Positions 32,297 to 44,851 of a stretch of 64,000 nt of DNA are shown one piece after another. This stretch comes from Deinococcus actinosclerus (lineage in GTDB: Bacteria; Deinococcota; Deinococci; Deinococcales; Deinococcaceae): positions 313,501 through 377,500 of the forward strand of contig NZ_CP013910.1 of assembly GCF_001507665.1 (NCBI RefSeq). Reading direction: 5' to 3'. Below the pieces are notes generated by a model. The model ran no database searches and was not told where the DNA came from. It saw nothing but the letters and a program-made list of their open reading frames with translations. Within the stretch, counting starts at the first letter, position 1; every line of letters starts with the position of its first letter. Position numbers and translations under genes: made by a program.

Positions 32297-32429
32297 GGGT
32301 CCCGCCGCGCCCCACATGGACGCGTGACCCCCGAGGAGGTGATGACGTGACCCCAGACCCCCATACCCTGGACGGCGAACCGCCCAGTCGACCTCTGACC
32401 ACGCCCCACCCATCCCCGGAGGTCGCCCC

Positions 32430-32452
32430 ATGCCCCACCATGAAGGCCGCGC

Positions 32453-32459
<7 letters not shown>
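32430..32459 (+). CDS. Nine-residue upstream ORF overlapping the corA start
   Basis: ATG at 32430 with GGAGG (32418-32422) 7 bases upstream encodes MPHHEGRAC and stops at 32457-32459. The corA ATG (32453-32455) lies inside it, so ribosomes ending here can restart on corA. corA itself has no closer Shine-Dalgarno, which makes coupling through this ORF the simplest way to start corA. Confidence 0.5.
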
Positions 32460-33388
<929 letters not shown>

Positions 33389-33397
33389 GAGGTTGAT

Positions 33398-33455
33398 GGT
33401 GAACAGGTGATGGTTGATAGAGGGTCACCCCATCTATCAACCATCACCTTTCACC
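33398..33455. repeat. Inverted repeat copy B (best copy of the hairpin family), terminator
   Basis: A perfect 16 bp stem AGGTGATGGTTGATAG (33405-33420) with its complement (33434-33449), extended by GGTGAA/TTCACC (33398-33403, 33450-33455). It sits between convergent corA and the DoxX-like gene, 3 bases from the latter's stop. Confidence 0.85.
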
Positions 33456-33458
33456 CCG

Positions 33459-33815
33459 CTACTCCTTGCTGACGATCAGGAGCGCGCCGAACAGCGCGAG
33501 GTTCTTCAGGAACTGCGTCTGCTGCTGCTGCCGCTCCTTGCCCTGCTTGTCCCAGAAGGGATGACCGATCACGGTGGTGGGAATGAGGCTGGCGGCCAGG
33601 GCCACGCTGGCCGGGCGGGACAGCAGGCCCGCCGCCATCAGCGCGCCCGCGCCGACCATCACGCCGCTGTTGACCTTCACGGCCAGTTCGGGTTCCGGTA
33701 CCTCCGCGCCGCGCGCCGCGCGCACGATGGGTTCGGGGTTCTGCAGGTGATCCAGGCCGCTCTTGATGAAGATGCTCGCGAGCAGCGCCCGCCCGATGAA
33801 TCTCGTCACACTCAT
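33459..33815 (-). CDS. DoxX-like membrane protein
   Basis: 118 residues from the ATG at 33815 with AAGGAGG 7 bases upstream. DoxX pattern: IGRALLASIFIKSGLDHLQNP at the start, GVMVGAGALMAAGLLSRPASVALAASLIPTTVIGHPFW in the middle, KNLALFGALLIV at the end; about four membrane helices. Family members are linked to redox or thiosulphate metabolism, but no role can be assigned here. A TAGACT box (33842-33847, reverse strand) could be its -10. Confidence 0.86.
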   Translation of the reverse strand: MSVTRFIGRALLASIFIKSGLDHLQNPEPIVRAARGAEVPEPELAVKVNSGVMVGAGALMAAGLLSRPASVALAASLIPTTVIGHPFWDKQGKERQQQQTQFLKNLALFGALLIVSKE

Positions 33816-33916
33816 GCCTTGCCCTCCTTGAACTGTCCCGGAGTCTAGCGCAGGCACGCCCCGCCCTCGTGCGCCCCCACGCTTGGGCAACCCTTCAGTG
33901 AAGTGGAGCGGGGTTG

Positions 33917-34071
33917 ATACGGACTCCGGTTGAATGGCTGACAAAGCCGCTGGGTCCGAGCGGACTCGCAGAGCTGCGCAGCAGAGCGAGAAGGAGAGAA
34001 ACGGGTGCCGGACGTGAAGTTGACGGATCGGTGGTGTTCCGATCTGTCAATGAAACAAACGCAATCCGTAT
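33917..34071. repeat. Small noncoding repeat (SNR-like) element, 155 bp
   Basis: Begins ATACGGA (33917-33923) and ends with the inverted TCCGTAT (34065-34071), so it has terminal inverted repeats like a MITE. The inner sequence (GGACTCCGGTTGAATGG, GAGCGAGAAGGAGAGAAACGG, GATCGGTGGTGTTCCGATCTGTC) is shared with 45534-45658 and in part with 47766-47810. It codes for nothing and its end touches the stop codon of rph. Deinococcus genomes are known to carry such repeats. Confidence 0.8.
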
Positions 34072-34802
34072 TACATGCCCTGGATGACGGACAGCTGCCG
34101 GGTCAGGTCGGCCATGATGTCCTGCACGGCGCGCGTGCCGGTGGCGAGCATGCCCACGTACTCGTCGTGCGTCAGCACGCCCTCCTCCGCGCCGCCCTGC
34201 ACCTCGACGATCAGGCCGTCACTCGTGGCGACCACGTTCAGGTCCGCGCGGGCCACCTTGTCCTCGGCGTAATCGAGGTCCACGCGGATCTCCGAGCCGA
34301 CCAGCCCCACGCTGACCGCCCCGATGTTGCGCGAGATGGGCCAGTCGGTCAGGCGGCCCTTCTGGATCAGGCGGTCACAGAAGTCATGCAGCGCCGCGTG
34401 CCCGGCCAGGATGCTCGCCACGCGCGTCCCGCCGTCCGCGACCAGCACGTCGCAGTCCACGTACAGCGTCTGGTTGCGGAAGTAACGCAGGTCCATCCCG
34501 GCGCGCAGCGCGCGGCCCAGCAGCCGCTGGATCTCGTGACGGCGGCCGTTCTGCAGGTTCCGTTCGCGGGCCTGCCGGTCGTTGGTCGCGCGGGGCAGCA
34601 TGGAGTACTCGGCGGTCAGCCAGCCTTCCTTGCTGCCGCGCATGTGCGGCGCGGCCTTCTCTTCCAGGGTCACGGTCGCGAGGATCTCGGTGCGGCCCAT
34701 GATCAGGTGCGCGCTGCCGGGCGCGTGCGGGTTCACGCCCCGCTTGACGGTGACGGGACGGGGCGTGAGGAGGTCGCGGCCTTCGCGGATGGGCTGGGTC
34801 AT
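34071..34802 (-). CDS. rph: Ribonuclease PH
   Basis: Phosphorolytic 3' exonuclease that trims tRNA precursors; hexameric ring. 243 residues, the usual length. Starts REGRDLLTPRPVTVKRGVNPHAPGS, has ATVTLEEKAAPHMRGSKEGWLTAEYSMLPRATN and the phosphate-binding region RNLQNGRRHEIQRLLGRALR, and ends with VEVQGGAEEGVLTHDEY. Its ATG overlaps the murI stop (ATGA), so it is coupled to murI. An SNR-like repeat begins at its stop codon. Confidence 0.97.
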   Translation of the reverse strand: MTQPIREGRDLLTPRPVTVKRGVNPHAPGSAHLIMGRTEILATVTLEEKAAPHMRGSKEGWLTAEYSMLPRATNDRQARERNLQNGRRHEIQRLLGRALRAGMDLRYFRNQTLYVDCDVLVADGGTRVASILAGHAALHDFCDRLIQKGRLTDWPISRNIGAVSVGLVGSEIRVDLDYAEDKVARADLNVVATSDGLIVEVQGGAEEGVLTHDEYVGMLATGTRAVQDIMADLTRQLSVIQGM

Positions 34803-35644
34803 GTCTGTATGCGCTCGATTCTGGGCGGAGCCCGGTGAATTTCCCCCTCATTCTGCACGTTCGCGGCCCCCAGCGCACGGGACAGGAGGTCCGTGACGAC
34901 CGGCGCGGCCCGCGCGGGGTCGCCCGTCACGAGGAACGCCTCGGTCCCGCCCGAAGTCCGCGCGCTCAGCAGGTCGCGCTCCTCCAGCACCCGCCGCGTG
35001 TGCCGCGCGACCGCCGCGCCGCTGTCCAGCAGCGTGAACGTGTCCCCGAATTCCGCGCGGATGCTGCCCGCCAGGAACGGGTAGTGCGTGCAGCCCAGCA
35101 CGAGCTGATCCCCCCCGGCCTGCGCGACCGGCGCCAGGATCTCGCGCAGCACCTCGCGCGCCCGCGCGGAGTCCGCCTGCCCGGCCTCCACCAGCGGGAC
35201 CAGTTCGGTACTCACGGCCTTCAGGACCTGCACGCCCGCCGGGTCCGCGAACTCGCGGATCACGTCCGCCAGCAGCGTCCCGCGCATCGTGCCCGGCGTC
35301 GCCAGCACCCCCACCACGCCCGACCGGGTCGCCAGGACCGCCGGTTTCACCGCCGGGACCAGCCCGATCACCGGCATGTCGAAGCGTGAGCGCAGGTCGC
35401 CCAGGCTGAACGCCGACGCGGTGTTGCACGCCACCACCACGCCCTTCACACCCCGCGCGTGCAGTGCCGACACCGCCCGCGCCGTCAGCTCGCGGATTTC
35501 CTGGTCCGGCCGCGCGCCGTACGGCACGTGCGCCGTATCGGCCAGGTACAGCAGGTCCTCGCCCGGCAGCGCCCGCCGCAGGTCTCCCAGGACACTCAGG
35601 CCGCCCACGCCACTGTCGAACACGCCAAGCGGTGCGTCACTCAT
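34799..35644 (-). CDS. murI: Glutamate racemase
   Basis: Converts L- to D-glutamate for peptidoglycan. 281 residues. Both catalytic Cys are present: VVACNTASAFSL and LVLGCTHYPFLAGSI; the N-terminal GVFDSGVGGLSVLGDLRRALP is the family signature. TATCAT lies 7 bases before the ATG. It shares a transcript with rph downstream. Confidence 0.97.
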   Translation of the reverse strand: MSDAPLGVFDSGVGGLSVLGDLRRALPGEDLLYLADTAHVPYGARPDQEIRELTARAVSALHARGVKGVVVACNTASAFSLGDLRSRFDMPVIGLVPAVKPAVLATRSGVVGVLATPGTMRGTLLADVIREFADPAGVQVLKAVSTELVPLVEAGQADSARAREVLREILAPVAQAGGDQLVLGCTHYPFLAGSIRAEFGDTFTLLDSGAAVARHTRRVLEERDLLSARTSGGTEAFLVTGDPARAAPVVTDLLSRALGAANVQNEGEIHRAPPRIERIQT

Positions 35645-35665
35645 CGCGCTGATGATACGGGACGC

Positions 35666-36892
35666 TCAGTCTCCGGCCAGAGCCTCGCGCAGCGTGTCGC
35701 CCAGCGCGCGGATGCCCCACGTGATCTGCTCGGGCGTGGCGTTGCTGTAACTGAGGCGCATGGTGTTTTCGCCGCCGCCCAGGGCAAAAAAGGGACTGCC
35801 GGGCACGTACGCGACCTTGCGCTGCACGGCGCGGGGCAGCAGCGCCTGGGTGTCCACCCCCTGCGGGAGGGTCAGCCACAGGAACATGCCGCCTTCGGGC
35901 GTGGTGGTCTGCACGCCGGCCGGGAAGTCCGCGTGGATGCGCTCCAGCATCAGGCGGGCGCGCTCGCCGTACGCCTGCCGCACCCGTTCGATCTGGCGGG
36001 GCAGCACGCTGTCCACGAGTTCGGCGATGATCATCTGGTTGAAGGTCGGGGTGTGCAGGTCCGCGCCCTGCTTGGCCTGGATCAGTTTATTGATGATCGG
36101 CGCGGCGGCCTGCACCCACGCGTCGCGCAGGCCCGGCACCAGCGTCTTGGAAAACGAACTGGAATAGATGACGTGGTTGCGGTCCGCGTCGCCGTGCAGG
36201 TCCAGGCCCAGGCTGTACAGGCTGGGCGCGGCCTCACCAGTGAAGCGCAGCTGCCCGTACGGGTCGTCCTCGATGAGCAGGACGCCGTGCTGCGCGGTGA
36301 GTTCCACGAGGCGGCGGCGGCGCTCGGCGCTCAGGGTACGCCCGGTGGGGTTCTGGAAGTTCGGCACGGCGTACAGCAGCTTCGCGCGCGTGGTCTTCAG
36401 GACCTCCTCCAGGGCGTCCACGTCGATGCCGCCGTCGTCGGTGGGCACCTGCACGTAGCGGGGCAGGTACGGCTGGAAGGATTGCAGCGCGCCCAGGTAG
36501 GTGGGCGCTTCCACGAGCACCACGTCCCCCTCGTCGATGAGGACCTTGCCGAGCAGGTCCAGGCCCTGCTGGCTGCCGGTCACGATCTGCACGTTCCGCG
36601 CCGGGATGCCCGCCTGCGCGCCGATCCACTCGCGCAGCGGCGGGTGCCCCTCGGTCGTCGAGTACTGCAGCGCCGCCGGGCCGTACACGTCCAGCACGCG
36701 CTGGCTCGCGGCGCGCACCTCGTCCAGCGGGAACAGTTCCGGCGCGGGCAGCCCCCCGGCGAAACTGATCACGTCCGGCTGCTGCGTGACCTTCAGGATC
36801 TCGCGGATGGCGCTGGCCGTCATGCTCTGCGCGCGGCGCGACAGCGTGCCGTCCAGATCGAAGGCCAGCGGGGCAGGGGAGGGGGTGGTCAT
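35666..36892 (-). CDS. PLP-dependent aminotransferase, LysN-like
   Basis: 408 residues, fold type I. SFAGGLPAPELFP near residue 43, YSTTEGHPPLREWI, TGSQQGLDLLGKVL, NFQNPTGRTL, IEDDPYGQLRF and the PLP lysine in SSSFSKTLVPGLR, with the C-terminal Arg of MRLSYSN. This matches the 2-aminoadipate/multi-substrate aminotransferase of Thermus (LysN) used in lysine synthesis, also broad for branched and aromatic amino acids. TACCAT lies 6 bases before the ATG. Exact substrate is inferred. Confidence 0.87.
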   Translation of the reverse strand: MTTPSPAPLAFDLDGTLSRRAQSMTASAIREILKVTQQPDVISFAGGLPAPELFPLDEVRAASQRVLDVYGPAALQYSTTEGHPPLREWIGAQAGIPARNVQIVTGSQQGLDLLGKVLIDEGDVVLVEAPTYLGALQSFQPYLPRYVQVPTDDGGIDVDALEEVLKTTRAKLLYAVPNFQNPTGRTLSAERRRRLVELTAQHGVLLIEDDPYGQLRFTGEAAPSLYSLGLDLHGDADRNHVIYSSSFSKTLVPGLRDAWVQAAAPIINKLIQAKQGADLHTPTFNQMIIAELVDSVLPRQIERVRQAYGERARLMLERIHADFPAGVQTTTPEGGMFLWLTLPQGVDTQALLPRAVQRKVAYVPGSPFFALGGGENTMRLSYSNATPEQITWGIRALGDTLREALAGD

Positions 36893-37003
36893 GCCCGCAT
36901 GGTAGTCCCCTGTCTACCCCGCGCGGCCCAGTCATGTGGACGGCCCCCGAGTGTGAGCGGGGTCACTCCGGGTAGAGTGGGGGACGCTCAAGGAGGTATT
37001 CAC

Positions 37004-37921
<918 letters not shown>

Positions 37922-37941
37922 TCCTCACCGCTCGCCTGCGG

Positions 37942-37971
37942 GCCCAGGGCTGCCTGCGGGGCCCTGCGGGC
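37942..37971 (+). terminator. Imperfect hairpin after fba
   Basis: GCCCAGGGC (37942-37950) pairs with GCCCTGCGGGC (37961-37971) with a two-base bulge, 20 bases after the fba stop. Confidence 0.45.
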
Positions 37972-38056
37972 AGCTGACCGGGACCTGACGCGGCCTTTAC
38001 GTGCAGCCGCTGTCACAACGGGAAACTCTCACCCTGCCGCTCTATTCTCACAGGGA

Positions 38057-38782
38057 ATGAAGGCGGCAGGGTTCACACCATTGATTGCGGCCACCCTGGG
38101 CGCCCTGAGCGTCGCGGCCGTCGCGGCGACCACCCCGCCCCCGGCGCTGCCCGCCGGCTGGCAGGCCCGCATCGCGTCGCTGCTGCCGCTGGCCGGTCAG
38201 AGTGCCACTCTGCTCGAGCGGCGCCCCAGCATCTCCACACTGGAACTGGAGTGGCAGGTCGCCAGTGCCGGCGGTGACCCGGACGTGCTGCGGCAGATCA
38301 CCCTGAGCGCGGCCCGGGGCATCGCGCCCACGTACGACAAGCGCCTGAACATCTCGCAGGAGGACTTCAAGCGTTACATCGTCTTCCAGAACACCCTGGC
38401 CTCGACCGGGAAGACCTTCCGGCTGAACGTCACGCGTGACGCGAGCCGGGTGACCTTCGGGGACGGCGCCTACATGAACGGCGTGCTCAAGGGCGTCAGC
38501 ATCGATCTGAAGACCGGTGAGATGCGCGGCCCGGAGGGCTTCACGGCCCGCCCCGTCGCGGTGCCCGCCAACGACGACCCGGACCGGGGCCTGCTGGTCC
38601 GCAGCGGTTTCCAGTGGCGCATGATCGGCAACAACGCGCAGATCGGCAACGGCGTGCGCGGCACGCTGAACCTGTTGCAGCTGGCCAGCGGGCGCGTGGT
38701 GCTCAGCTACACCCGCAAGAGCATGATCGACCGCAAGGTCGACGACTTCGAGCGGGAACTGATCGTCGAGTACAGCCGCTGA
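38057..38782 (+). CDS. Secreted protein of unknown function
   Basis: 241 residues with a signal peptide (FTPLIAATLGALSVAAVAA-TT). The mature part is predicted soluble and mixed alpha/beta, with no Cys and no motif I recognise; YTRKSMIDRKVDDFERELIVEY ends it. TATTCT lies 8 bases before the ATG. A short GTGCCGG/CCGGCAC hairpin (38800-38816) follows the stop. It stands between fba and a secreted protease but is separated from both. Confidence 0.72.
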   Translation: MKAAGFTPLIAATLGALSVAAVAATTPPPALPAGWQARIASLLPLAGQSATLLERRPSISTLELEWQVASAGGDPDVLRQITLSAARGIAPTYDKRLNISQEDFKRYIVFQNTLASTGKTFRLNVTRDASRVTFGDGAYMNGVLKGVSIDLKTGEMRGPEGFTARPVAVPANDDPDRGLLVRSGFQWRMIGNNAQIGNGVRGTLNLLQLASGRVVLSYTRKSMIDRKVDDFERELIVEYSR

Positions 38783-38944
38783 CCGTGGCGTCCGGAGGGG
38801 TGCCGGCCGCCGGCACACGCGGGAGCACCGCTGGCACACCCGTGACCGGCGCGTGAGAGGGCCTGATGCCCGCCTGATCAGACGTCAAGGTCTCCTCACG
38901 TTCCGTTCAGGGCCCGTCACGCGCCACCCCCTACGCTGGGCCTC

Positions 38945-41467
<2,523 letters not shown>

Positions 41468-41480
41468 CCGCACCCCTTTC

Positions 41481-41510
41481 GGGCCGCCTGAGCACCTGCG
41501 TGGGCGGCCC
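41481..41510 (+). terminator. Hairpin terminator after the second subtilase
   Basis: 8 bp arms GGGCCGCC (41481-41488) and GGCGGCCC (41503-41510) followed by TGTTCGTT, 14 bases after the stop. Confidence 0.7.
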
Positions 41511-41591
41511 TGTTCGTTGCCTCAAGATTCTCTCCGCCCGGCTTGGGCAAGCTCCCACGCAGCCCGGACGGGCGGGGGGTACGGTCAGGGC

Positions 41592-42008
41592 ATGACCACC
41601 CTGCGCGACATCATGACCACCGACCTGACCACCACCGATCCCCGCGCCACCCTGAAGGAGGTCGCCACCTTGATGCGCGAGCAGGACATCGGCAACGTGC
41701 TCATCATGGACGGCGACCAGCTCAGCGGCATCATCACCGACCGGGACATCGTGATCCGCGCCGTGGCGTACGGGCACGACCTGGGCAGCGCCGCGACCGA
41801 CTACGCCACCGGCAGCGTGTTCACGATGAACGCGGACACCAGCGTGCAGGACGCCGCGAAGGCCATGGCGGACCGCCAGCTGCGCCGCCTGCCCGTCACG
41901 GACGGTGACAGGGTGGTCGGGATCGTGAGCCTCGCGGATCTCGCCACACGCGCCAGCGGCGGCGCCGATGAACAGGCCCTCCAGGGCATCAGCCAGCCCA
42001 CCATCTGA
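41592..42008 (+). CDS. Two-CBS-domain protein
   Basis: 138 residues, a CBS pair and nothing else. CBS1 has DIMTTDLTTTDPRATLKEVATLMREQDIGNVLIMDG and GIITDRDIVIRAVA; CBS2 has VFTMNADTSVQDAAKAMADRQLRRLPVTDGDRVVGIVSLADLA. Such proteins bind adenine nucleotides and sense energy state or Mg2+. TACGGT lies 6 bases before the ATG, and a strong hairpin follows, so it is monocistronic. The partner is unknown. Confidence 0.92.
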   Translation: MTTLRDIMTTDLTTTDPRATLKEVATLMREQDIGNVLIMDGDQLSGIITDRDIVIRAVAYGHDLGSAATDYATGSVFTMNADTSVQDAAKAMADRQLRRLPVTDGDRVVGIVSLADLATRASGGADEQALQGISQPTI

Positions 42009-42018
42009 ACTGGCGAGG

Positions 42019-42057
42019 AGAGGGGGCGGCCTGGCTTCCCCCTGGGTTGCCCCCTCT
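42019..42057 (+). terminator. Hairpin terminator after the CBS gene
   Basis: Arms AGAGGGGGC (42019-42027) and GCCCCCTCT (42049-42057), followed by TGAGCGTTTCT. Confidence 0.75.
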
Positions 42058-42124
42058 TGAGCGTTTCTCCATCCTGTGCCCCCGGCGTTGACTTCGAGCG
42101 CACTTGAAGGACTACGGTGTCCTC

Positions 42125-43093
42125 ATGACTCCGATCAAGAGCCCACTGGCCCCCCGCGCCGACGCCACCGACGTCCTGAAGGACACCGACCTCACCGGCC
42201 AGACCGCCGTCGTGACCGGCGCGGCCTCCGGGCTGGGCGTCGAGACGGTCCGCGCCCTGCTGAGCGCCGGGGCGCGCGTGATCATGCCCGTCCGTGACAC
42301 CGCGCGCGGCGAGGAGGTCGCCCGTGACCTCGCCCAGGCCACCGGCAACAGCGACGTGCACGTGCTGCACCTGGACCTCGGGTCGCTCGCGTCGGTCCGG
42401 CAGGCGGCCAGCGAGATCCTCGCGCTCGCGCCACAGATCAAGATGCTCATCAACAACGCGGGCGTCATGGCCACCCCGCAAGGCCAGACCGCCGACGGCT
42501 TCGAAACGCAGTTCGGCACGAACCACCTGGGGCACTTCCAGCTCACGCGGCTGCTGATGCCCGCGCTGCTGGCCGCCGCGCCCGCCCGGGTCGTGTCCCT
42601 GAGCAGCAGCGGCCACCGCATCAGCGACATCCGCTGGGACGACCCGAACTTCCGGGCGACCCCCTACGACCCCTGGCAGGCGTACGGGCAGAGCAAGACC
42701 GCCAACGCCCTGTTCGCCGCCGAACTCAACCGCCGCTACGCCGATCAGGGCGTCACCGCGAACGCCGTGCATCCCGGCGGGATCATGACCGGGCTGCAGA
42801 AGCACATGCCCGAAGGAGAGGCGCAGCGCCGGGGCTGGGTGGACGAGAACGGCGTGCCCAACCCCGCCTTCAAGACCCCCGCGCAGGGCGCCAGTACCAG
42901 CGTCTGGGCGGCCACCGCCCCCGAGTTGGACGGCGTGGGGGGGCTGTTCCTGGAAGACCTCCAGCAGAGCACCCCGCTGGACGAGGCCAGCCCCAACCCG
43001 ATGTTCGGGTACAAACCCCACGCGCTCGACGCGGACAGCGCCCGCCGCCTATGGACCCTCAGCGAGCAGATGATCGACCAGACCGGGAAGTAA
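42125..43093 (+). CDS. Short-chain dehydrogenase/reductase, retinol-dehydrogenase-like
   Basis: 322 residues from the ATG at 42125 with TACGGT 6 bases upstream and a TTGACT 19 bases before that. NADP/NAD site TAVVTGAASGLGVETVRALL near residue 27, NNAGVMATP, active-site Ser in VVSLSSSGH, Tyr-x3-Lys in WQAYGQSKTANALFA, then AVHPGGIMT. The long C-terminal arm fits the WWOX/retinol dehydrogenase-like group. Substrate unknown. Confidence 0.9.
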   Translation: MTPIKSPLAPRADATDVLKDTDLTGQTAVVTGAASGLGVETVRALLSAGARVIMPVRDTARGEEVARDLAQATGNSDVHVLHLDLGSLASVRQAASEILALAPQIKMLINNAGVMATPQGQTADGFETQFGTNHLGHFQLTRLLMPALLAAAPARVVSLSSSGHRISDIRWDDPNFRATPYDPWQAYGQSKTANALFAAELNRRYADQGVTANAVHPGGIMTGLQKHMPEGEAQRRGWVDENGVPNPAFKTPAQGASTSVWAATAPELDGVGGLFLEDLQQSTPLDEASPNPMFGYKPHALDADSARRLWTLSEQMIDQTGK

Positions 43094-43103
43094 CGCCGCA
43101 ACA

Positions 43104-43137
43104 GAAACGCCTCCGACCAGACCGGCGGAGGCGTTTC
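43104..43137. terminator. Bidirectional hairpin terminator
   Basis: 12 bp perfect arms GAAACGCCTCCG (43104-43115) and CGGAGGCGTTTC (43126-43137) between the convergent SDR and dnaJ genes. Confidence 0.85.
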
Positions 43138-43147
43138 GCTGGTGGAT

Positions 43148-44047
43148 TTACCCGAGGTCGCGCAGTTTGCGGTACAGCTCCTTCTGCTCGTCGCTCAGGG
43201 TGGCAGGCACCGTGACGTTCAGGCGGACGTACAGGTCGCCGCGCGTGCCGTCGCGTCTGGGCCAGCCCTGCCCGCGCAGGCGCATGCGCCGCCCGCCGCT
43301 GCTGCCGGGCGGGACACTCAGGTTGCCCCGGCCACTCAGGGTCTGCACGGTCACGTCCCCGCCCAGCGCCGCGACCGGGGCGGGCACGTCCACGCTGGTC
43401 GTCAGGTCGTCCCCGTCCAGATCGAAGCGGGCGTCCTCCAGCACGCGGATGGTCAGCAGCACGTCCCCACCGCCCGGGCCCTGCCCGGCCAGCCTCAGCC
43501 GCGCGCCGTCGCGCGTGCCGGCAGGGACACGCAGGCTCAGGCGTTTGCCGTCCACGTTGATGACCTCATCCGAGCCGCTGAAGGCTTCCTCCAGCGTGAC
43601 CTGCAACTCGCCTTCCACGTTCTGCACGAAGCGGCGGCCCTGCCCGGCGCCGCCCAGGCCGCCCAGCAGGTCCTCCAGGTTCACCTGCGCGCCGCCCTGG
43701 AAGCCCGCGCCGCCGCGCCGCCCGGCCCCGCCGAACAGCCCCTGGAAGAAGTCACTGAACTGCGAGCCGTCGAACCCCGCGAAGTCCCCGCCCTGGAACC
43801 CGCCGCCCTGGTAGCCGGGGGGCACCTGCCCGGTGTGCCCGAACTGGTCGAACACCTTGCGTTTCTCCGGGTCGCTCAGGACGGCGTAGGCCTCGCCGAT
43901 CTCCTTGAACTTCTCGGCGGCCTTCTCGTCCCCGGCGTTCTTGTCCGGGTGGTACTGCTTGGCCAGTTTGCGGTACGCGCTCTTGATGTCCGCGTCGGAC
44001 GCGCCGCGCGACACGCCCAGCACGTCGTAGTAGTCCTTGTACGCCAT
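43148..44047 (-). CDS. dnaJ: DnaJ-type co-chaperone without zinc finger
   Basis: Stimulates DnaK ATPase and delivers unfolded proteins. 299 residues. J domain 1-70 with the HPD motif (KQYHPDKNAG), Gly/Phe-rich region 75-130, and two C-terminal substrate-binding domains (VEGELQVTLEEAFSG ... GDLYVRLNVTVP). There is no CxxCxGxG zinc-finger module, as in CbpA and Thermus DnaJ. GGAGG lies upstream of the ATG. It is the last gene of the dnaK operon. Confidence 0.94.
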   Translation of the reverse strand: MAYKDYYDVLGVSRGASDADIKSAYRKLAKQYHPDKNAGDEKAAEKFKEIGEAYAVLSDPEKRKVFDQFGHTGQVPPGYQGGGFQGGDFAGFDGSQFSDFFQGLFGGAGRRGGAGFQGGAQVNLEDLLGGLGGAGQGRRFVQNVEGELQVTLEEAFSGSDEVINVDGKRLSLRVPAGTRDGARLRLAGQGPGGGDVLLTIRVLEDARFDLDGDDLTTSVDVPAPVAALGGDVTVQTLSGRGNLSVPPGSSGGRRMRLRGQGWPRRDGTRGDLYVRLNVTVPATLSDEQKELYRKLRDLG

Positions 44048-44073
44048 GACTTTCCCCCCCTCCTGTTACGTCC

Positions 44074-44847
44074 TTACGCGCCCAGCTGTTCCAGGCGGTT
44101 GAGCACCACTCGCAGCCCGTACGCCTGGGCGATCTCGCGGGCGGTCACGCCCCGCCGGTCCGCCTGCCCCGGCTTCGCGCCGCGCGCCACGAGCAGGTCC
44201 AGCACGTCCGTGCGCGGCGCGCGGCGACCCTCTTTGTACGCCTGCCCTTCCACATCCACGCTGTGGAGCAGCGGCAGCCAGTAGCGCGGGTCCTCGGGCA
44301 GCGCCCCCGCCTGGAGCAGCGCGCGGATGAAGCTGGGCGGCGCGTCCCGGTCGATGGCGAGGTTCAGCAGCGGCAGCGTCGAGGTGCCCGGCCAGAAGTT
44401 CACGTCGTGCACGCGGCCCAGCAGGGCCAGCAGGTCTGATTCGGCCGCGCCGTGCCGCAGCGCCCAGCCCAGCGCCTCGTGCGTCTTCGTCTGGCTGGGC
44501 GCCTGCACCTCGCCAGTCAGGGTGCCCGCCTTGAGTGCCTCAATCAGCGGGTTGGCGTTCTCGCGCTGCACGAGGCGCACGTACTCGCCTTCCACCTGCT
44601 CGCGCGCCCAGCCTTCCTTACGCAGCAGTTTCAGGCTGCTCGTCACGCTGGGATTGCTCTGAAAGCACTTCACCGGAATGCGCCGCGCCAGCTCCTCCCA
44701 GCCGTACTCGGCCTGAAGATGCGTCACGACGCGCTCCAGCGTCACGCCGTGCAGCGGATCGCGCGGGGCAGCGGATGGTGAGCGGTTGATGGTTGATGGA
44801 GCCGCAGGGGCCTCAGCCGACGCCGTCTTGTCTTCTCTGTCAACCAT
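44074..44847 (-). CDS. VF530-domain protein with ankyrin-like C-terminus in the dnaK operon
   Basis: 257 residues from the ATG at 44847. Residues 30-95 match the VF530/DUF2132 family (DPLHGVTLERVVTHLQ, YGWEELARRIPVKCF, NPSVTSSLKLLRKEGWAREQVE), reported as DNA-binding. The rest looks like ankyrin repeats (HEALGWALRHGAAESDLLALL; LLVARGAKPGQADRRGVTAREIAQAYG). The first 30 residues, the start codon and the GAGGTGA site 6 bases upstream all lie in or beside hairpin repeat copy C. It sits between grpE and dnaJ, so it may assist or regulate the chaperone; that is inference. Confidence 0.8.
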   Translation of the reverse strand: MVDREDKTASAEAPAAPSTINRSPSAAPRDPLHGVTLERVVTHLQAEYGWEELARRIPVKCFQSNPSVTSSLKLLRKEGWAREQVEGEYVRLVQRENANPLIEALKAGTLTGEVQAPSQTKTHEALGWALRHGAAESDLLALLGRVHDVNFWPGTSTLPLLNLAIDRDAPPSFIRALLQAGALPEDPRYWLPLLHSVDVEGQAYKEGRRAPRTDVLDLLVARGAKPGQADRRGVTAREIAQAYGLRVVLNRLEQLGA

Positions 44848-44851
44848 CAAC
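44785..44851. repeat. Inverted repeat copy C, spanning the start of the VF530/ankyrin gene
   Basis: 12 bp perfect arms GTTGATGGTTGA (44785-44796) and TCAACCATCAAC (44840-44851), near-matching outward to GGTGA/TCACC. It begins just after the grpE stop codon and, unlike the other copies, is partly coding: it includes the start codon of the next gene. Confidence 0.78.

Noticed and set aside
32316..32327. Tiny ORFs ATG-GAC-GCG-TGA and ATG-ACG-TGA in the corA leader
   Set aside because: Too short to judge; the first has no ribosome-binding site, and only the two longer ORFs are supported.
35459..37003. In-frame open extension upstream of fba, opposite the aminotransferase gene
   Set aside because: The strong Shine-Dalgarno before the ATG at 37004 and the aldolase alignment start there; the aminotransferase on the other strand is real.
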